A stretch of 64,000 nucleotides of DNA from Diogma glabrata (lineage: Eukaryota > Arthropoda > Insecta > Diptera > Cylindrotomidae). A program made the position numbers and the translations under genes. The DNA lies in the NCBI GenBank assembly GCA_963693315.1, contig OY856187.1:72909113-72973112 (forward strand), given 5' to 3'. Positions 1 through 12,186 of the stretch are shown here, in pieces (within the stretch, counting starts at the first letter, position 1; every line of letters begins with the position of its first letter). The notes below the pieces were generated by a model. It made no database searches. It had not been told where the DNA came from and saw only the letters and a program-made list of their open reading frames with translations.

Positions 1-235
1 GTTTATTAATTGTAAATTAAATTAAATTAAAGGAAATAAATAATTCTAAATTAAATAAAAGTGTGTAAAGTGCGTAAAGTGTGTAAAAAGTAGTTTACTA
101 TTATCAAAGCACATGTCGCAAATTTCATTTTTTTACACATACAACAAAAATAGTAAAAACAGCTGATTTCATGTTCGATTGGTCGCCGAAATCTAGATCT
201 TTTTCGATCAAATCTGATTTTACCAATCGAAAACC

Positions 236-311
236 ACATATATCAAAACTATATCCCTCACCCAGACCGAAGTCTTGATATCTCAGAGCTGTGTGATTTC
301 GGCTCCTTCAT
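236..311 (+). repeat. R1 repeat family, 3'-end fragment
   Basis: This is the last ~75 bp of the dispersed family called R1 here. It carries the shared stretch CCCAGACCGAAGTCTTGATA followed by the hairpin ATCTCAGAGCTGTGTGAT, also seen at about 5390-5435, 10160-10216, 17995-18044 and 21255-21305. The rest of the element is absent. The copy is diverged at its very end (CTCCTTCATAC instead of CCCTCCATAT). Confidence 0.75.
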
Positions 312-2088
312 ACTTTTATTAATTACAATCAAACAAATTTATTTCAGAGTTCAATACAATCAAAAAAATTGTTTTGTTTTGTTACGTGTTCCGCAACATT
401 CGCGGAACAGAATAAAATTAACAGCTTTTAATTTTATCCTATTAAGACTAATAACGCATACAATTATGGTTGTAAACAGAAACAAGAAATAGAAACAGAA
501 ATAACCTATAACTGTCGGAAAAATTGAATTAATTTATTTAAAATATTTTGGGCGTATTTGGATTTTACAATTAAAATAAAAAACAAATTAATAAAATATT
601 ATTTCCTACTCAAGTTGCGCCGGAGAAAATTTTACTATATAATTTAAAATTGATGATAGCGTAGCTTTTGTCAAAAACTCACCCAAAACTTTGCCACTGG
701 TTATCCAATATCCAAATGATTTGGTTCAAAACATTTACATAACAATACATTACCAGTGTTGCTCTCATAGGTGGTTTGCATGTAAAGCTGAATTTTAAAA
801 TATTTACTCAACTGTTTAATAAATACAGATGAAGAGCTTGTGAATGGCCAGACAATAACGGTCCAAAATTTTTTTTAGCAGTGTCCCCAAAACGACAACT
901 AACTAAAAAAATTGCACCATTTCAAATTCCAATCGATAAAAAAAGTGTAAAACAATCTGTGAAAAACTACACCAATCTAATTTAACAACATCAACGTAAC
1001 AAAAAAAATTCTCATTAAATTTTCTAGAAACAGCCAATAATCAGGATCCATCAATCGAACTATGAATACAAATAGACAAGAAAAAACATTAGCTTGAAGA
1101 AATAGAGAAAAAAATAATTCATTTAATTTTCTCAATAAATTTTCTTTTTGTTTTTGTTATTCGCAAGAAAATCGAATAACAAACAAACAAGTGGATTAAT
1201 TACTTGAGAATCGATTATTTATTTGTTTACTTTTTTTATGGGAGTTTTGTCGAGAAAATTAAGAATAAGCATTGGTAAAGGTGGATTGATAAAGATGGTT
1301 AGGGAAAACAAACTAAATTCTATCCGTTTTTTTTTTCTTGTTAAAATAGTTTCGTTTTTGTGTCAGATAATAGATATATGTATTATGTACATATATTGTA
1401 ACAGAACATAAAAATTTATGTTTTAGTTTTTTATCATTTGATTAATTTTTATTTCCATTCGATTAAGTTTTAGTTGTTTGCAAGAATGTTATATAAGTTT
1501 AGTTTGGGTTAATTTGATAGTAGGTGATAAATGAAAATGAAAGTCAGAAAGTGTTACGACCTTCCTTTTTGTTAATTAATGGTAAATGGGTGATATGGGG
1601 TTTCCAATCAGTCATCTTTTTGAAAATGAATGTGTGTTGTTTTTTCCGATTTATCATGCTGATATTATCTCATTTTTCTGTTGCGTTGTAAAAATATATT
1701 TGCAAAACAAATTAGATTTTTACTTTCCATTTTAATTGGACTAACTAACACTGGACTTCGAATTTAATTAAAATTGTGGTGATGGGAGAGGCTTAAGGCT
1801 TATTTATCCTTCAGTTATTTTATTTATTTATTTCTTTCTTTTATCATGCGAATGTGTGTGAAATCTGATTTAACCTACCACATTTCATTAAACATAATTC
1901 TACCAACCACTATGAAGCAACGTGCTATCGTTAATTTTATATCTTCCAGTTTCTAGTATTTTCCTTAACGGAAATGATACAAAAATGTTTGTGTGTTTCA
2001 TATCGACGATTGGCAGATCCTAGAATTTTTTCTAATGCTTACAGCAACAGAACCCTTAAATTAAATTTTTTGACGTTTTTCAAATCAT
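312..2088. other. AT-rich stretch without recognisable genes
   Basis: I see no supported gene here. A short perfect hairpin (GTTCCGC / GCGGAAC, 7-bp arms) lies near 390-410. The short open frames are low-complexity and have no recognisable domain. Confidence 0.5.
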
Positions 2089-2527
2089 ACAGTGGTGGAC
2101 CTCGATATATTTCCTCATTTACTAGGAAAATTGAACTTATAGTCTAGTCTTTTAGTAAGGTGACCAGATTTTAAAATTTTTAAAGGAATATAATCTTTTT
2201 GGTCAAATAACTAAATAAATAAAGCAATTTTTGAGGTGCTTTTGCGTATTAGAAAAACTTTTCATAATCTATTTCATACTTTTATGCATTCGAATAAAGT
2301 TTCAAAAGGGTTCAAGATTTTATCTTCTTATAAAAATATTTCTCCTTTTATTATGCCTCTTCATTGTTATATTCACCATAATTCTTCACTTATATTATAT
2401 TAATTCCTTATATTCACCATAATTGTTATATTCACCATAATTCTTCATTTACAATAATCTCGTATATTATTTTATTCCTTTTATATTGTGACAAGATTGT
2501 GTCACCGCTAACTTAGAACTCACTTAT

Positions 2528-2774
2528 CGTCGCTTTAATAATGAATTGACGTATACGCAAAAGTATAGTTTCGAGATATTTGAGTTTAAAGTTTGATGTG
2601 CGCATGCATTTGCATGGACGTTAATTTATAATTTGTTAATTCTTACCCCCAGTCATAAAATAATTTGAAAATTTAAAAACGCCAATTCAAAGATGCCCTT
2701 ATGGGGAATGCAGCGCACCTATTATATAAAAACAACGTATAAATAGCATACGTTGTTTCATTATTAAAGCGACG
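2528..2774. mobile_element. 247-bp miniature inverted-repeat element with TTAT duplication
   Basis: The ends are an 18-bp perfect inverted repeat, CGTCGCTTTAATAATGAA at 2528-2545 and its complement ending at 2774. Both sides are flanked by TTAT (2524-2527 and 2775-2778), which is a 4-bp target duplication. There is no coding capacity. A second perfect hairpin, AACAACGTAT/ATACGTTGTT, lies near 2728-2755. A 4-bp duplication would fit mobilisation by a Sola- or Chapaev-type transposase, but the ends do not resemble those of the Sola-like element at 49268-52704. Confidence 0.85.
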
Positions 2775-2778
2775 TTAT

Positions 2779-4017
2779 ATCACTGTTATAATTCAAAACT
2801 GTTTGTATCGCTTTCAATTTGAAACTGAGCTGTTTCGCTTTCAATTTAATACCGATTGTCTATCCCTAACATGACCTCTTATATAGACAAGACCAAAACA
2901 ATCTAAAAACTTCCAGAACAACAACCGAAATTTATGAAAAAAAACGAAATAACACGATCATCAAATGTTCACCCATAGGTGTGAGACCTCTTGAAATAGA
3001 TTCTCTCTAATTTGTTTATTTACCTAATCTTTAATAAACTGCGTTTATTTTATAATAAGATAAACAAGAATTTTCTGTTGCTTGTTGTTTTGTTTTTGTT
3101 AGCTTCATGTTTATTCAGGTGTTTTATATTCTTTTAGTGGAACTATTTTCTCTAAAGGGTATTTTTCCAGAACGATGTTCTTATTGTATATCATACTTCA
3201 TAATCGTCATAATATTTTAAAAATAACCAGGCACTTCATATTTAAATCAGAAACATAAACTGCCAAAATGGCAATGTTCTAAATAATCTCCTGTTTTCTG
3301 ACGGCTTTTCATATTTATTGCTGCACTGAATTGCTCTTGTAAGGCTTTCACTTTTCTTGAGAACATTCACAAATTGGTCGCACGTAAATTTTAAGTTAAA
3401 TTCATTAATTAATCGATGGATCATTAATTAATGAAAGAGTTCTTTCTACACTGGCTACCAATCATCAATAAATTTTTGAATGGCATGTATTGTGTTTTAA
3501 ACAAAGAAATAATCTCACCCTTAATTCATTTCAACGGCAACATCATCCTCACACTATCTCAGAAACTTATTATTCTGTGCGCAAAACAAACTCACACTCC
3601 TTATTTCGTCAAATAACTCATTATCATTAGTAATATTAATTGAGCATTCTACTTCGAGAAATTTTATATAGTTTCTTTTGCTTAATTCTATTTGATTCGT
3701 TTCTGCAACGAAGTCCAAGACAAGTAGTTAAAAACACTAAGTCTATCAGTTCATTGTTCCACGTAATTGGAGCAGATTTCATTATAATACAAAATCTCTT
3801 TAGAAAATGTTGTGTTATTCCTGGAATATATTCCTCCAATCTACTGATTTTGGATTGGACAAATGCTGGAACCAATTATTTGTTAAATCTTTATGAACAC
3901 ATATCTTTAAAATCTTTTAGAATTAGAACGACCTTAACAATTTTAAAGGAAATAAAATGTTTGCTTGAATATTTATATTTTACGTTACTTCGGTTTTGAA
4001 AAAAACTAGGTATTGAA
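2779..4017. other. AT-rich interior, unassigned open frames only
   Basis: Overlapping open frames of 79 codons (minus, 3636-3875) and 119 codons (plus, 3640-3999) occupy the same DNA. Neither shows a domain I recognise. They could be remnants of the hAT-like element's own gene or chance frames. I see no other structure. Confidence 0.3.
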
Positions 4018-5435
4018 TTCATGAGCCAAAAGTGAAATTCTTACCCCCACTTTTTTGACATTTCTCGACGTTTTAGGACCTCATAACCGACGAAATCTCG
4101 AAAACTTTCTAAAAATAGGTATACTTAATGGGACGAGCCAAGACGAGGATGTGTTCGATAACTGTACCGGAAGTATCTCAAAAAAATGGTCAAGTGTGTC
4201 AAAACAAGGATATTTGCATATTTTTTGCTTAAAAACGTTCATTTAAGTGATTTCGAATAGAAACATTGAATTTGAAGAAATCTTGATGGTCTTGATTGGT
4301 ATGTGTGACCAAAAACTAACTTTTGCATTATAAGTTTGTCGAAAAAATGTTGTCAAGTGTGTCAAAAGAAAGATTTTTATTTATTATTTTACCCAATTTT
4401 TTGGAGAAAAATAAAATTAATTATTTGTATGACATGAAATTTTATTATTATTATAGAGAATTATGGCATTATAAGTTTGTCAAAAAAATGATTTCATTTA
4501 GTTTTTTACGCAATTTTTTGGAAAAAAAAATTTAGCTGTTGTACGACGTAAATGTGACATGGAAATTTTTGAATTTGTTATAGTTTTGGAAATATTTTTG
4601 GAACCTTGAAAAAGTTTGTATTTTTGATTTTGTAATAATTTTTGCAATATTTTTAGAACTATGGAAAAAGTTTTAATTTTTGATTTTGTAAGAATTTTTA
4701 GAATATTTTTACAATTTTGAAAAATTTTAAATTTTTGATTTTATTCTAATTTTTGAAACTTTGAAAAAAGTTTCAATTTTTGATATTGTTATAATTTTTG
4801 CAATATTTTTAGAATTTTGGAAAAAGTTTGAATTTTTGAATTTTTAAGAATTCTTGGAATATTTTTAGGATTTAGAAAAAGTATAAATATTTGTTTTTAT
4901 TCTAATTTTTGGAATATTTTTGATATTATTAAAAAAAGTTTTATTTTTTGATTTTGTTATAATTTTTGCAATATTTTCAGAATTTTTGAAAAAAGTTTAA
5001 TTTTTGATTTTCTAATAATTTTTGGAATATTTTTAGAATTTTGAAAAAAGTTTTATTTTATTTAATTTTTACACTATTTTTGGAATTTTGAAAGAAATAT
5101 GAATTTGTGATATTGTAATATTTTCTCGAAACGCTAAATAAAGAGGTTTTTGAGTAGTTTGCTGATTGTATCATCTTTTCACTAAATTATGTTAATTTAT
5201 GATCTGTTACAATTTCCGTCAATGTATTGATGTTTCGTGTTAGTTTTGTAATAAATTTCTAAACAGAGATAAAAAAATACTTGTACTGTAACAAAGAGTT
5301 TTGTTTGATATACATCGCTGCCCAAAACTAAAAACCATGTCCTCATAAAAGTTTTATGCCGAAAACTATATCAAAATCCTTAACCCAGACCGAAGTCTTG
5401 ATATCTCAGAGCTTGAGATTTCAGCCCCTCCATAT
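4018..5435 (+). repeat. R1 dispersed repeat, near-complete copy 1
   Basis: The copy starts at TTCATGAGCCAAAAGTGAAA and ends at CCCCTCCATAT. Its parts in order are a unique head with the GGACCT and GTGTGTCAAAA motifs, then about 120-bp repeats containing GGCATTATAAGTTTGTCAAA (to about 4550), then a degenerate minisatellite of about 57-60 bp units (roughly 4560-5130). A conserved tail follows with CATCGCTGCCCAAAACTAAA and a terminal hairpin (ATCTCA...TGAGAT). No protein is encoded. The build (no inverted ends, internal minisatellite, 3' hairpin) resembles non-autonomous Helentron/DINE-type elements, which is an inference. Confidence 0.7.
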
Positions 5436-5728
5436 TTCCTTGTTTGAAATTCATTTTTAAGGAGCATAATTTCGAATATTTGAGGAAAACAAGGAGTACA
5501 AAATTGACAAAAGGAGTCGAAAAGGAGCACGGGAAGTCAAAGGTTCTCTAAGGAGTAATGTACAGCCGAAAGGAGTACGTCTGGTCACCTTAGTTATAGA
5601 AAAGTCGGCTATCTGCCAGCAAAAAACTTACTGAATATTAAACTTTCGAAAATGACGGTAAAAGATACAGACTCATAAACAATAGAGAAGGACTGATATA
5701 TAAGACATTTATTTCGAGGTCCATCATA

Positions 5729-6104
5729 TGGAAATTTCAAGCCCTATTGTGATTGTGGTGCAGTGATGCCACTTATTAATTATTAATAAAGTCATTCAAA
5801 TGTATTTATCTAAATAAAAAGATACTAATTATGATACTGTTGTCGGGCAAGACAAATAAAAATAAATAGTTTCGTATTGAAAGAAAAAAATTAAATGGTG
5901 TAGGCAATTTTGTGAGGAAGAAGGTTATATATACAGGAGCTTTTTTTTACCAAAGAAACGTAATTTTTATACATAAACACGATGTTCTAACAATATGGAG
6001 TAAAAACATCAACATTGACAATGTTTTAAACTTTAAAGTAATGTTGGCACCAACTGTGATAAAATTATATCTTACTTATTAAACGAGGAATAATTGTTTA
6101 TGTC
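5729..6104. other. AT-rich stretch without recognisable features
   Basis: Nothing supportable was found. Confidence 0.5.
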
Positions 6105-8255
6105 TAAATTTTTTCTCGAAAACGGCACTATAATTTTTTCTGAAAATTGGCATACTACCATTTTCCGGTGCGAAAAAACGATCTAGATAGGTCACGACTT
6201 TGGGAAAAGTCGTTTAGAGCCTTAATTAAGAAAAAATATTTTACGCACAAACAAATCGTAAAACACATTTTACATCCTAGTTATCGTGGCTGAAAGTTGA
6301 ACTTTACATCCGTAAAATAAAATCCCGTTGCTATATGAAATATTAATATATTTTTCTACTTTTCCGCCTGTAAAATAATCACCCGTAAAATATTCATAAA
6401 ATTAGAACAAATATAGTTATTTACATATCGAGGGCTGAAAGTAGAAGATTACGCCTGCGGTTCATATTGAAGCCCGACGCGAAGCGAGGGCTTTTATTGA
6501 ACCAAGGGCGTAATCTTACTTTCAGCCTGAGTGTATGTACAACGTTTTACACACAACTGCACAACTTAATTGTAGTATAAATCAATTTTTGAATTTTTTA
6601 AACTAGCTAGACATTTTGAAAATTATACTAAACATGCCATGATTTCCTCTATAAACTTCATACAATAATTTATTTATGCTTCACAATGATATAAAATTGT
6701 TAGTCTTGGATACGCGATATATAAACACATTCATAAAACCGGGGCGTTATGAGAGGGCATTATGAATTCATAACGCCCGCTATTAAGACGCTAAAAAAAC
6801 TAAATAAAATTATTTTTGCTGTAGTTTTGTCTACAAAATGTAAATAATTCTTATTCAATTTAAGCTAATAAAAGATGTTTACATTTGCTTAAAAATGTTT
6901 AGCAATATTTTAGATATTAAATGTTCATATGGTTTTCCAAAAATATCAAATTATTTTAAACGTCATACAATAATTTTGTCATACGCTACAAAATTTAGGA
7001 GAATTTGTTTATATAGCAACGTAAATACAACAAATGTTTATTTTAAACTTCAAAATAGTAATTTTCTTGGCATACTATGCTACATTTGCATTTTTTTGCA
7101 TATCAATATAGGCTAACAAATTAAATTCTTTCTTAGTTTTTAGCTTATTAAGTGAAGCATAAAATCTTGTATGCACCATTGGCGTCACAGGGTGGGCGTA
7201 ATACCCTCATCAAGCGACATCCATCCCTCGGGCCAGAGGCCCTCGGGCTAGATTACGTCGCTTTCCGGGCGCAATTACCTACAAAACGCCCTAGGTACAT
7301 AAATAGCTATTGTTTGTTCTAATTTTATGAATAATTTACGGGTGATTATTTTACGGGCGGTAAAGTAGAAAAATATAATAATATTTCATATAGCAACGGG
7401 CTTTTATTTTACGGGCGTTAAGTTCAACTTTCAGTCATGATAACTAGGTTGCAAAATGTGTTTAACAATTCGTTTGTGCGTAAAATAAATTATTATATGA
7501 AGTTTATAAAGAAAATCATGGCATGTTTAGCATAATTTTCAAAATGTCTAGCGAGCTTAAAAAATTCAAAAATTGATTTATACTACAATAAAGTTGTGCA
7601 GTTGTGCGTAAAACGTTGTACATACACTCAGGGTGAAAGTAAGGTTACGCTCTTGGTTCAAAAAAAGCACTCGCTTCGCGTCGGGCTTCAATATGAACCG
7701 CTGGCGTAATCTTCTACTTTCAGCCCTCGATATGTAAATAACTATTTCATATGAATGACGTCACAAATACTTGGAATAATTATAATAAATTTTGTTGAAA
7801 ACAAAGTAAAAAGCAAACTACAATTTAATTTGATTGTCGATAGTTAGTTATAATTTTTGGAATTTCGAATAAAGTTTGTATTTTTGATTTTGTTATAATT
7901 TTAGAACTTTGAAAAAAGTTTCAATTTTCGATTTTATTATAATTTTTGGAATTCTGAAAAAAGTTTGTATTTTTTATGTTGTTATACTTTTTGCAATATT
8001 TTAAGATTATTGGAAAAAGTTTCAATATTTGATTTTGTTATAATTTTTGCAAAATTTTTAGAATTTTGAAAAAGGTTTCAATTTTTGATTTTGTAATAAT
8101 TTTTGAAAAAAGCTTAAATTTTTTTGATTTTATTATAATTTTTAGAATATTTTTGGAATATTGAAAGAAACTTAAATTTTTGATTTTGTAATATTTTCTA
8201 ATATGGAGAGGTTTTTAAAAAGTTTGCTGAGTGTATCATCTTTTTTTTAATAAAT
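6105..8255 (+). repeat. R2 repeat, copy 1, interrupted by a 1.5-kb block
   Basis: The left part (6105-6240) and right part (7757-8255) together match the uninterrupted copy at 9045-9950. The left part starts CTCGAAAACGGCACTATAAT and contains the hairpin ACGACTTTGGGAAAAGTCGT. The right part starts GTCACAAATACTTGG and runs through ACTACAATTTAATTTGATTG into R1-like minisatellite. Between the two lies the inserted block 6241-7757. Confidence 0.65.
6241..7757. mobile_element. Composite inverted-repeat block with GC-rich palindromes
   Basis: Two segments, A (about 6244-6425, from ACGCACAAACAAATCGT) and B (about 6426-6690, from GGGCTGAAAGTAGAAGATTA), recur in reverse orientation at about 7305-7490 (A) and 7490-7750 (B). 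The plus-strand order is A B ... A' B', not A B ... B' A', so it is not a simple foldback. It looks like permuted units of a tandem array in opposite orientations. GC-rich palindromes such as GCCCGACGCGAAGCGAGGGC punctuate it. Copy 2 of R2 at about 9170-9183 lacks the block and therefore represents the empty site. No gene was found. Confidence 0.6.
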
Positions 8256-8270
8256 CTTTCTTACTTATTA

Positions 8271-9009
8271 AAGTGCTCATACACGTTTATCGTATACGCG
8301 TTGGAAGCGTCAAATTTACGACACGCGCTGAGTGTATTACTACAGAGCGTAAAACTGTTTCGATGAAAGCGCGTACTTATTAACGCGTCGACGGGTTTCG
8401 GTGCATAAATACGCTTCTCGTGTTTGTTTGAAAAGTTTACGTTTTGCGGGTAAAATATGCGATTTGCGCATTTCGGCATGTTGGAATCGTAAAATGATGA
8501 CAAAGCGCGTAAAACTCGAGGGAAAATGTGAACTGTCAAAACATAACCATAACATAACCATAATCTATAGTGATCGTCTTGTGTATTATTGTATTTCTGA
8601 TCTTTGTTTAAATTATTTATTTAAATTATTATTTAAATAATTTTTTTTTGCGAAAAATGACTGAAAAAACTTCAAAACAGTACTTACGTTTGTTTTGGAG
8701 TTACTATTGTTTTGGAGTTTTTTTCAGTCATTTTTATAATAATAAACTACAATTGTTTTGTGCTGAAATTATTATTTTTCGTGAAAAATGACTGAAAAAC
8801 TAATTGACAACACACAAACACTACACTCTTGACAGCTAAAAATGTTGTCGTAAACGCACTACGTGTAGTGAAAACGACGTACATGGTATACGCGTTCACA
8901 AAATACACGTCGACTGCCATATTGCCAGAACGTATAAATAGTCAACAGCTTTACGCTGTTCGGGTAAAAAGTCCGCTTACGGGTATACGATTTACGTGTA
9001 TGAGCACTT
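8271..9009. mobile_element. 739-bp element with terminal inverted repeats
   Basis: The left end AAGTGCTCATACACGTTTAT and the complement of the right end AAGTGCTCATACACGTAAAT form an imperfect inverted repeat of about 30 bp (26-27 matches). The interior has further inverted pairs around TGACTGAAAAA and is relatively rich in CG dinucleotides. Short open frames inside are by-products of the palindromes. No clear target duplication is visible. Class unknown. Confidence 0.7.
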
Positions 9010-9044
9010 ACGAGTAATAATTGTGTACATATTTGTCAATTTTT

Positions 9045-10216
9045 TCTCGAAACGGCACTATAATGTTTTTCTGAAAATTGGCATATTACAATTTTCTGGT
9101 GTGAAAAAACGATCTAGATATTCACGACTTCTGGAAAAGTCGTTTAGGGCCTTGATTAAGCAAAAGAATTTTTCCATTTTTTGTCACAAATACTTGGAAT
9201 GCTTAAAATAAATTTTGTTGAAGATGAGTGTCTGTGCTAAATATTTTAAAAAGCACACTACAATTTAATTTGATTGTCGATAGTATAGAATAATTTGTCG
9301 GTATAAATATGCAATCAATGCATTATAAGTTTGTCAAAAAAATATTGTCAAGTGTGTCATCAGAATGCATAATGGAATTTCGAATAATGTTTGTATTTTT
9401 GATTTTGTTATAATTTTTGGTATATTTTTGGAATTTTAAAAAATGCTTGTATATTTAATTCTGTTATAATCTTTGGAATTTTGAAAAAAGTTTGTGTTTT
9501 GATTTTGTTATAATTTTTGCAATATTTTTATAAAGTTTAAAGTTTTGAATTTGTGAATTATAAATTTTTGCAATAATTTCAGAATTTTAAAAAAAGTTTA
9601 AATTTTTGATTTTATTATAATTTTTGGAATTCTGAAGAAAAGTTTAATTTTTTATTTTGTTATACTGCAATATCTTGCAATATTTTAAGAATATTGGAAA
9701 AAGTTTCAATCTTTGATTTTGGTATAATTTTTACAATATTTTTAGAATTTTGAAAAAAGTTTCAATTTTTGATTTTGTAATAATTTTTGGAATATTTTTA
9801 GAATTTTGAAAAAAGTTTAAATTATGATTTTATTATAATTTTTAGAATATTTTTGGAATATTGAAAGAAATTTGCATTTTTGATTTTGTAATATTTTCTC
9901 GAAACGATAAATGGAGTGGTAAATGGAGTAGTTTGCTGAGTGTGTCATCTTTTCAATTAATTATATTAATTTATGATCTGTTAATATAATAATTTTCGGC
10001 AACGTTTTGATGTTTCGTGTTAGTTTTCTAATAAATATCTAAACAGAGATAAAAAAATACGTGTACTTTTGTTAAAGATTTATTTTTGATATACATCGCT
10101 GCCCAAAACTAAAACAATTTCCTAATCAAAAGTTTTTGCCGAAAACTATATAAAAAATTCTTAACCCAGACCGAAGTCTTGATATCTCAGAGCTTGTCAT
10201 TTCAACCCTTCCATAT
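9045..10216 (+). repeat. R2 copy 2 joined to R1 copy with minisatellite and tail
   Basis: It begins CTCGAAACGGCACTATAATG and continues to GTCACAAATACTTGG without the insertion seen in copy 1. It then runs into the R1 word GCATTATAAGTTTGTCAAA (about 9320), a degenerate 57-60 bp minisatellite (about 9370-9920), and the conserved R1 tail ending CCTTCCATAT at 10216. The R1 head is missing, so the R1 part is 5'-truncated. Confidence 0.65.
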
Positions 10217-12186
10217 ATTGACCTTTAGTCTTCCAGCAGAAATTATTGTATCAAAAACAAAAATAATAACTTTTGTGAAATAAAAATATATATTAATTTT
10301 AAAGCTGTTTTGCGAAAGAGATTAAAAAAACTGTCTCTCTTTTCACCGAACTAAGGTCGATCTCCTGGTACTATGATTTAAAAACTAAACGGAAGATTCA
10401 TTTGAGCATTTGACAGATAGATTGGTTTAAGGCAGGCCGCAACACACAACCGGAATTTAAGTTTTTTGTTTAAGGCTTATTATGTCGGCTGGTAATTATA
10501 AATTGTTGAGTTTATTTGTTTTTTATTTACACCTTTTTCTCAGCCAAATTAAGGTTTTAATTAAGTTTTTTGTCCATATTTAGTTTTAATGTTTTAATGT
10601 AGTGCATGCTCGTGTTTTTTTTAATTTTCTTGTATTCAAACTTATAATAATAACAAATGTACGCAAAGAAAAAAATATATATCTTGACGTGAGAGTGATT
10701 TCGCCTCGCCATTAAGTTTTTAAGTGTTCAAAAAAAAAATTTTTTGATTTATATTTTTTTTTATTGCGACCGGACTATATTTACCAACAAAATCATAACC
10801 GACTGAAACTACCCCCGCGTTATAGCTGTGTGAGAACCTATAGGCATGTGCAATAGTCTGCAATCCACAGATGTTTAAAAAAAAGCGACCATCAACACTT
10901 CAGAACGCATGTTTTTGTGACACATATTGTAGTTCCTATAACACAACTTTTTATTTTAAAAAATGACTGTTAAAAGTCTGTATACAATATAGCGCAGCAG
11001 ATGCCAACAGGTACGGGTACTGGTGAAAATATTTCTATACGACACTTTAAAAATATATATAAAAACCAAAGTGTAAAATTGATACCTATAATTTACAGTA
11101 AAAAATTTCTTTATTTCCTATAATAAAAGAAGTACATAATTCAAAACAACATTTCGTACCGAACTTCAAATCTCAAAACTTCAAGGAAAATCTTTATTCC
11201 ACTTGACCAGCAATATTAAATCCAAAAATAACAAAAATGATTAACCATCCCACAAATGAAAATCAACTGAAAATAGAAAAATTCCTAGAAATTTTTGAGT
11301 GTAGCTAAATACAATAATTCTGTTTAAATCCAATAACAAAACACAAGCATTTGTTCATATAGAATTTTTAAACAAACTTCCGTAAGCTTTTTTCTTTTTT
11401 ATCCTAGTAAAGAAATTCCTGTTTGTTATGTAAACTGTTTAGTTTATTATGCCAAACATCTTTATAGTACTCTTCTCAAATTGCCTCACCATTGTAATTT
11501 CATTACCAATGTTTTCTATTTAATGTTTACACAAGTTAAAAACGTAATACTGCTATATGATTTGACTGCAAAGCTTTCAGCGAATATGAAATCGTTTTTA
11601 GTTGAGTATAATGGAAAAAACACTCAGTTGATGGAGAATATTTTATGGAGAAAAAGTGTCGATGAATTAACGTTTAGACTAGTTGACATGCGTTGGAATA
11701 TATTAACTGAACTTTTAAAAGTTTTATGGAATAGGAAAATAGGATATAAAACTTAACGAAAAAGAGTGAAAAATAATCATCAAATAAAAATTCATGAAAA
11801 ACATTGATGTTGAACTTTGACTTTAATTGCGCTCTATTTAACAAGGAATTTATGAAATTTATTTACAGTCTTGAATTATTGTCATGCCTGTTTCTATTGA
11901 ACACAGTAAAATGAAAACTATTTTGGAATGGTGGAAAATTTATTTATGTGTTGATATTTTAGTCATAAAGGATAAAGTTTTTATATATATTACGAAATTA
12001 ACGATTTTATTGATACTATGAGGCTTGTGCAAAGAGTGGAAATTGTAATTGCACATAACATTAGAAATATGTTTTAGGGCCTGTGTAAAAAACGTTAGCT
12101 GATATTATTAGAGATAGTGGCAAACACATCTTCTTCTATACTTACAAATATTTAAGCAGTCGCTGGTTAACTGGTATATTATTAAC
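10217..12186. other. AT-rich stretch, no supported gene
   Basis: A 91-codon open frame at 11481-11756 (plus) has no recognisable domain and is not supported further. I see no repeats of note. Confidence 0.5.

Larger units (their letters stand above)
2157..5591. mobile_element. Probable hAT (Tip100-like) non-autonomous element with nested insertions
   Basis: The left end AAGGTGACCAGA (2157-2168) is matched in inverted orientation by TCTGGTCACCTT (5580-5591). Just inside the right end, AAGGAGTAC-like words recur (5500-5580). A GGTGACCAGA terminus with such subterminal words is typical of hAT/Tip100-type ends. No clear 8-bp duplication flanks it; only AGT is shared. No transposase is recognisable. 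The interior holds a TTAT-flanked miniature element and an R1 copy. Confidence 0.4.
2089..5728. mobile_element. Possible outer Tc1-like miniature element split by insertion
   Basis: A left end reading CAGTGGTGGACCTCGATAT (from about 2089, preceded by TA) has an inverted partner near 5710-5728 (CGAGGTCCATC). Only about 200 bp of sequence remains outside the 2157-5591 segment, so this would be a small inverted-repeat element that received a larger insertion. The match is short and imperfect, so this is a tentative reading. Confidence 0.3.

Noticed and set aside
3640..3999. 119-codon plus frame overlapping a 79-codon minus frame
   Set aside because: No recognised domain on either strand, so I could not choose between them.
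8261..8640. Three overlapping frames of 73-92 codons
   Set aside because: They lie in the arm of an inverted-repeat element, overlap on both strands and show no domain.
11481..11756. 91-codon plus frame
   Set aside because: No recognisable motif and no supporting context. It may be a chance open frame.
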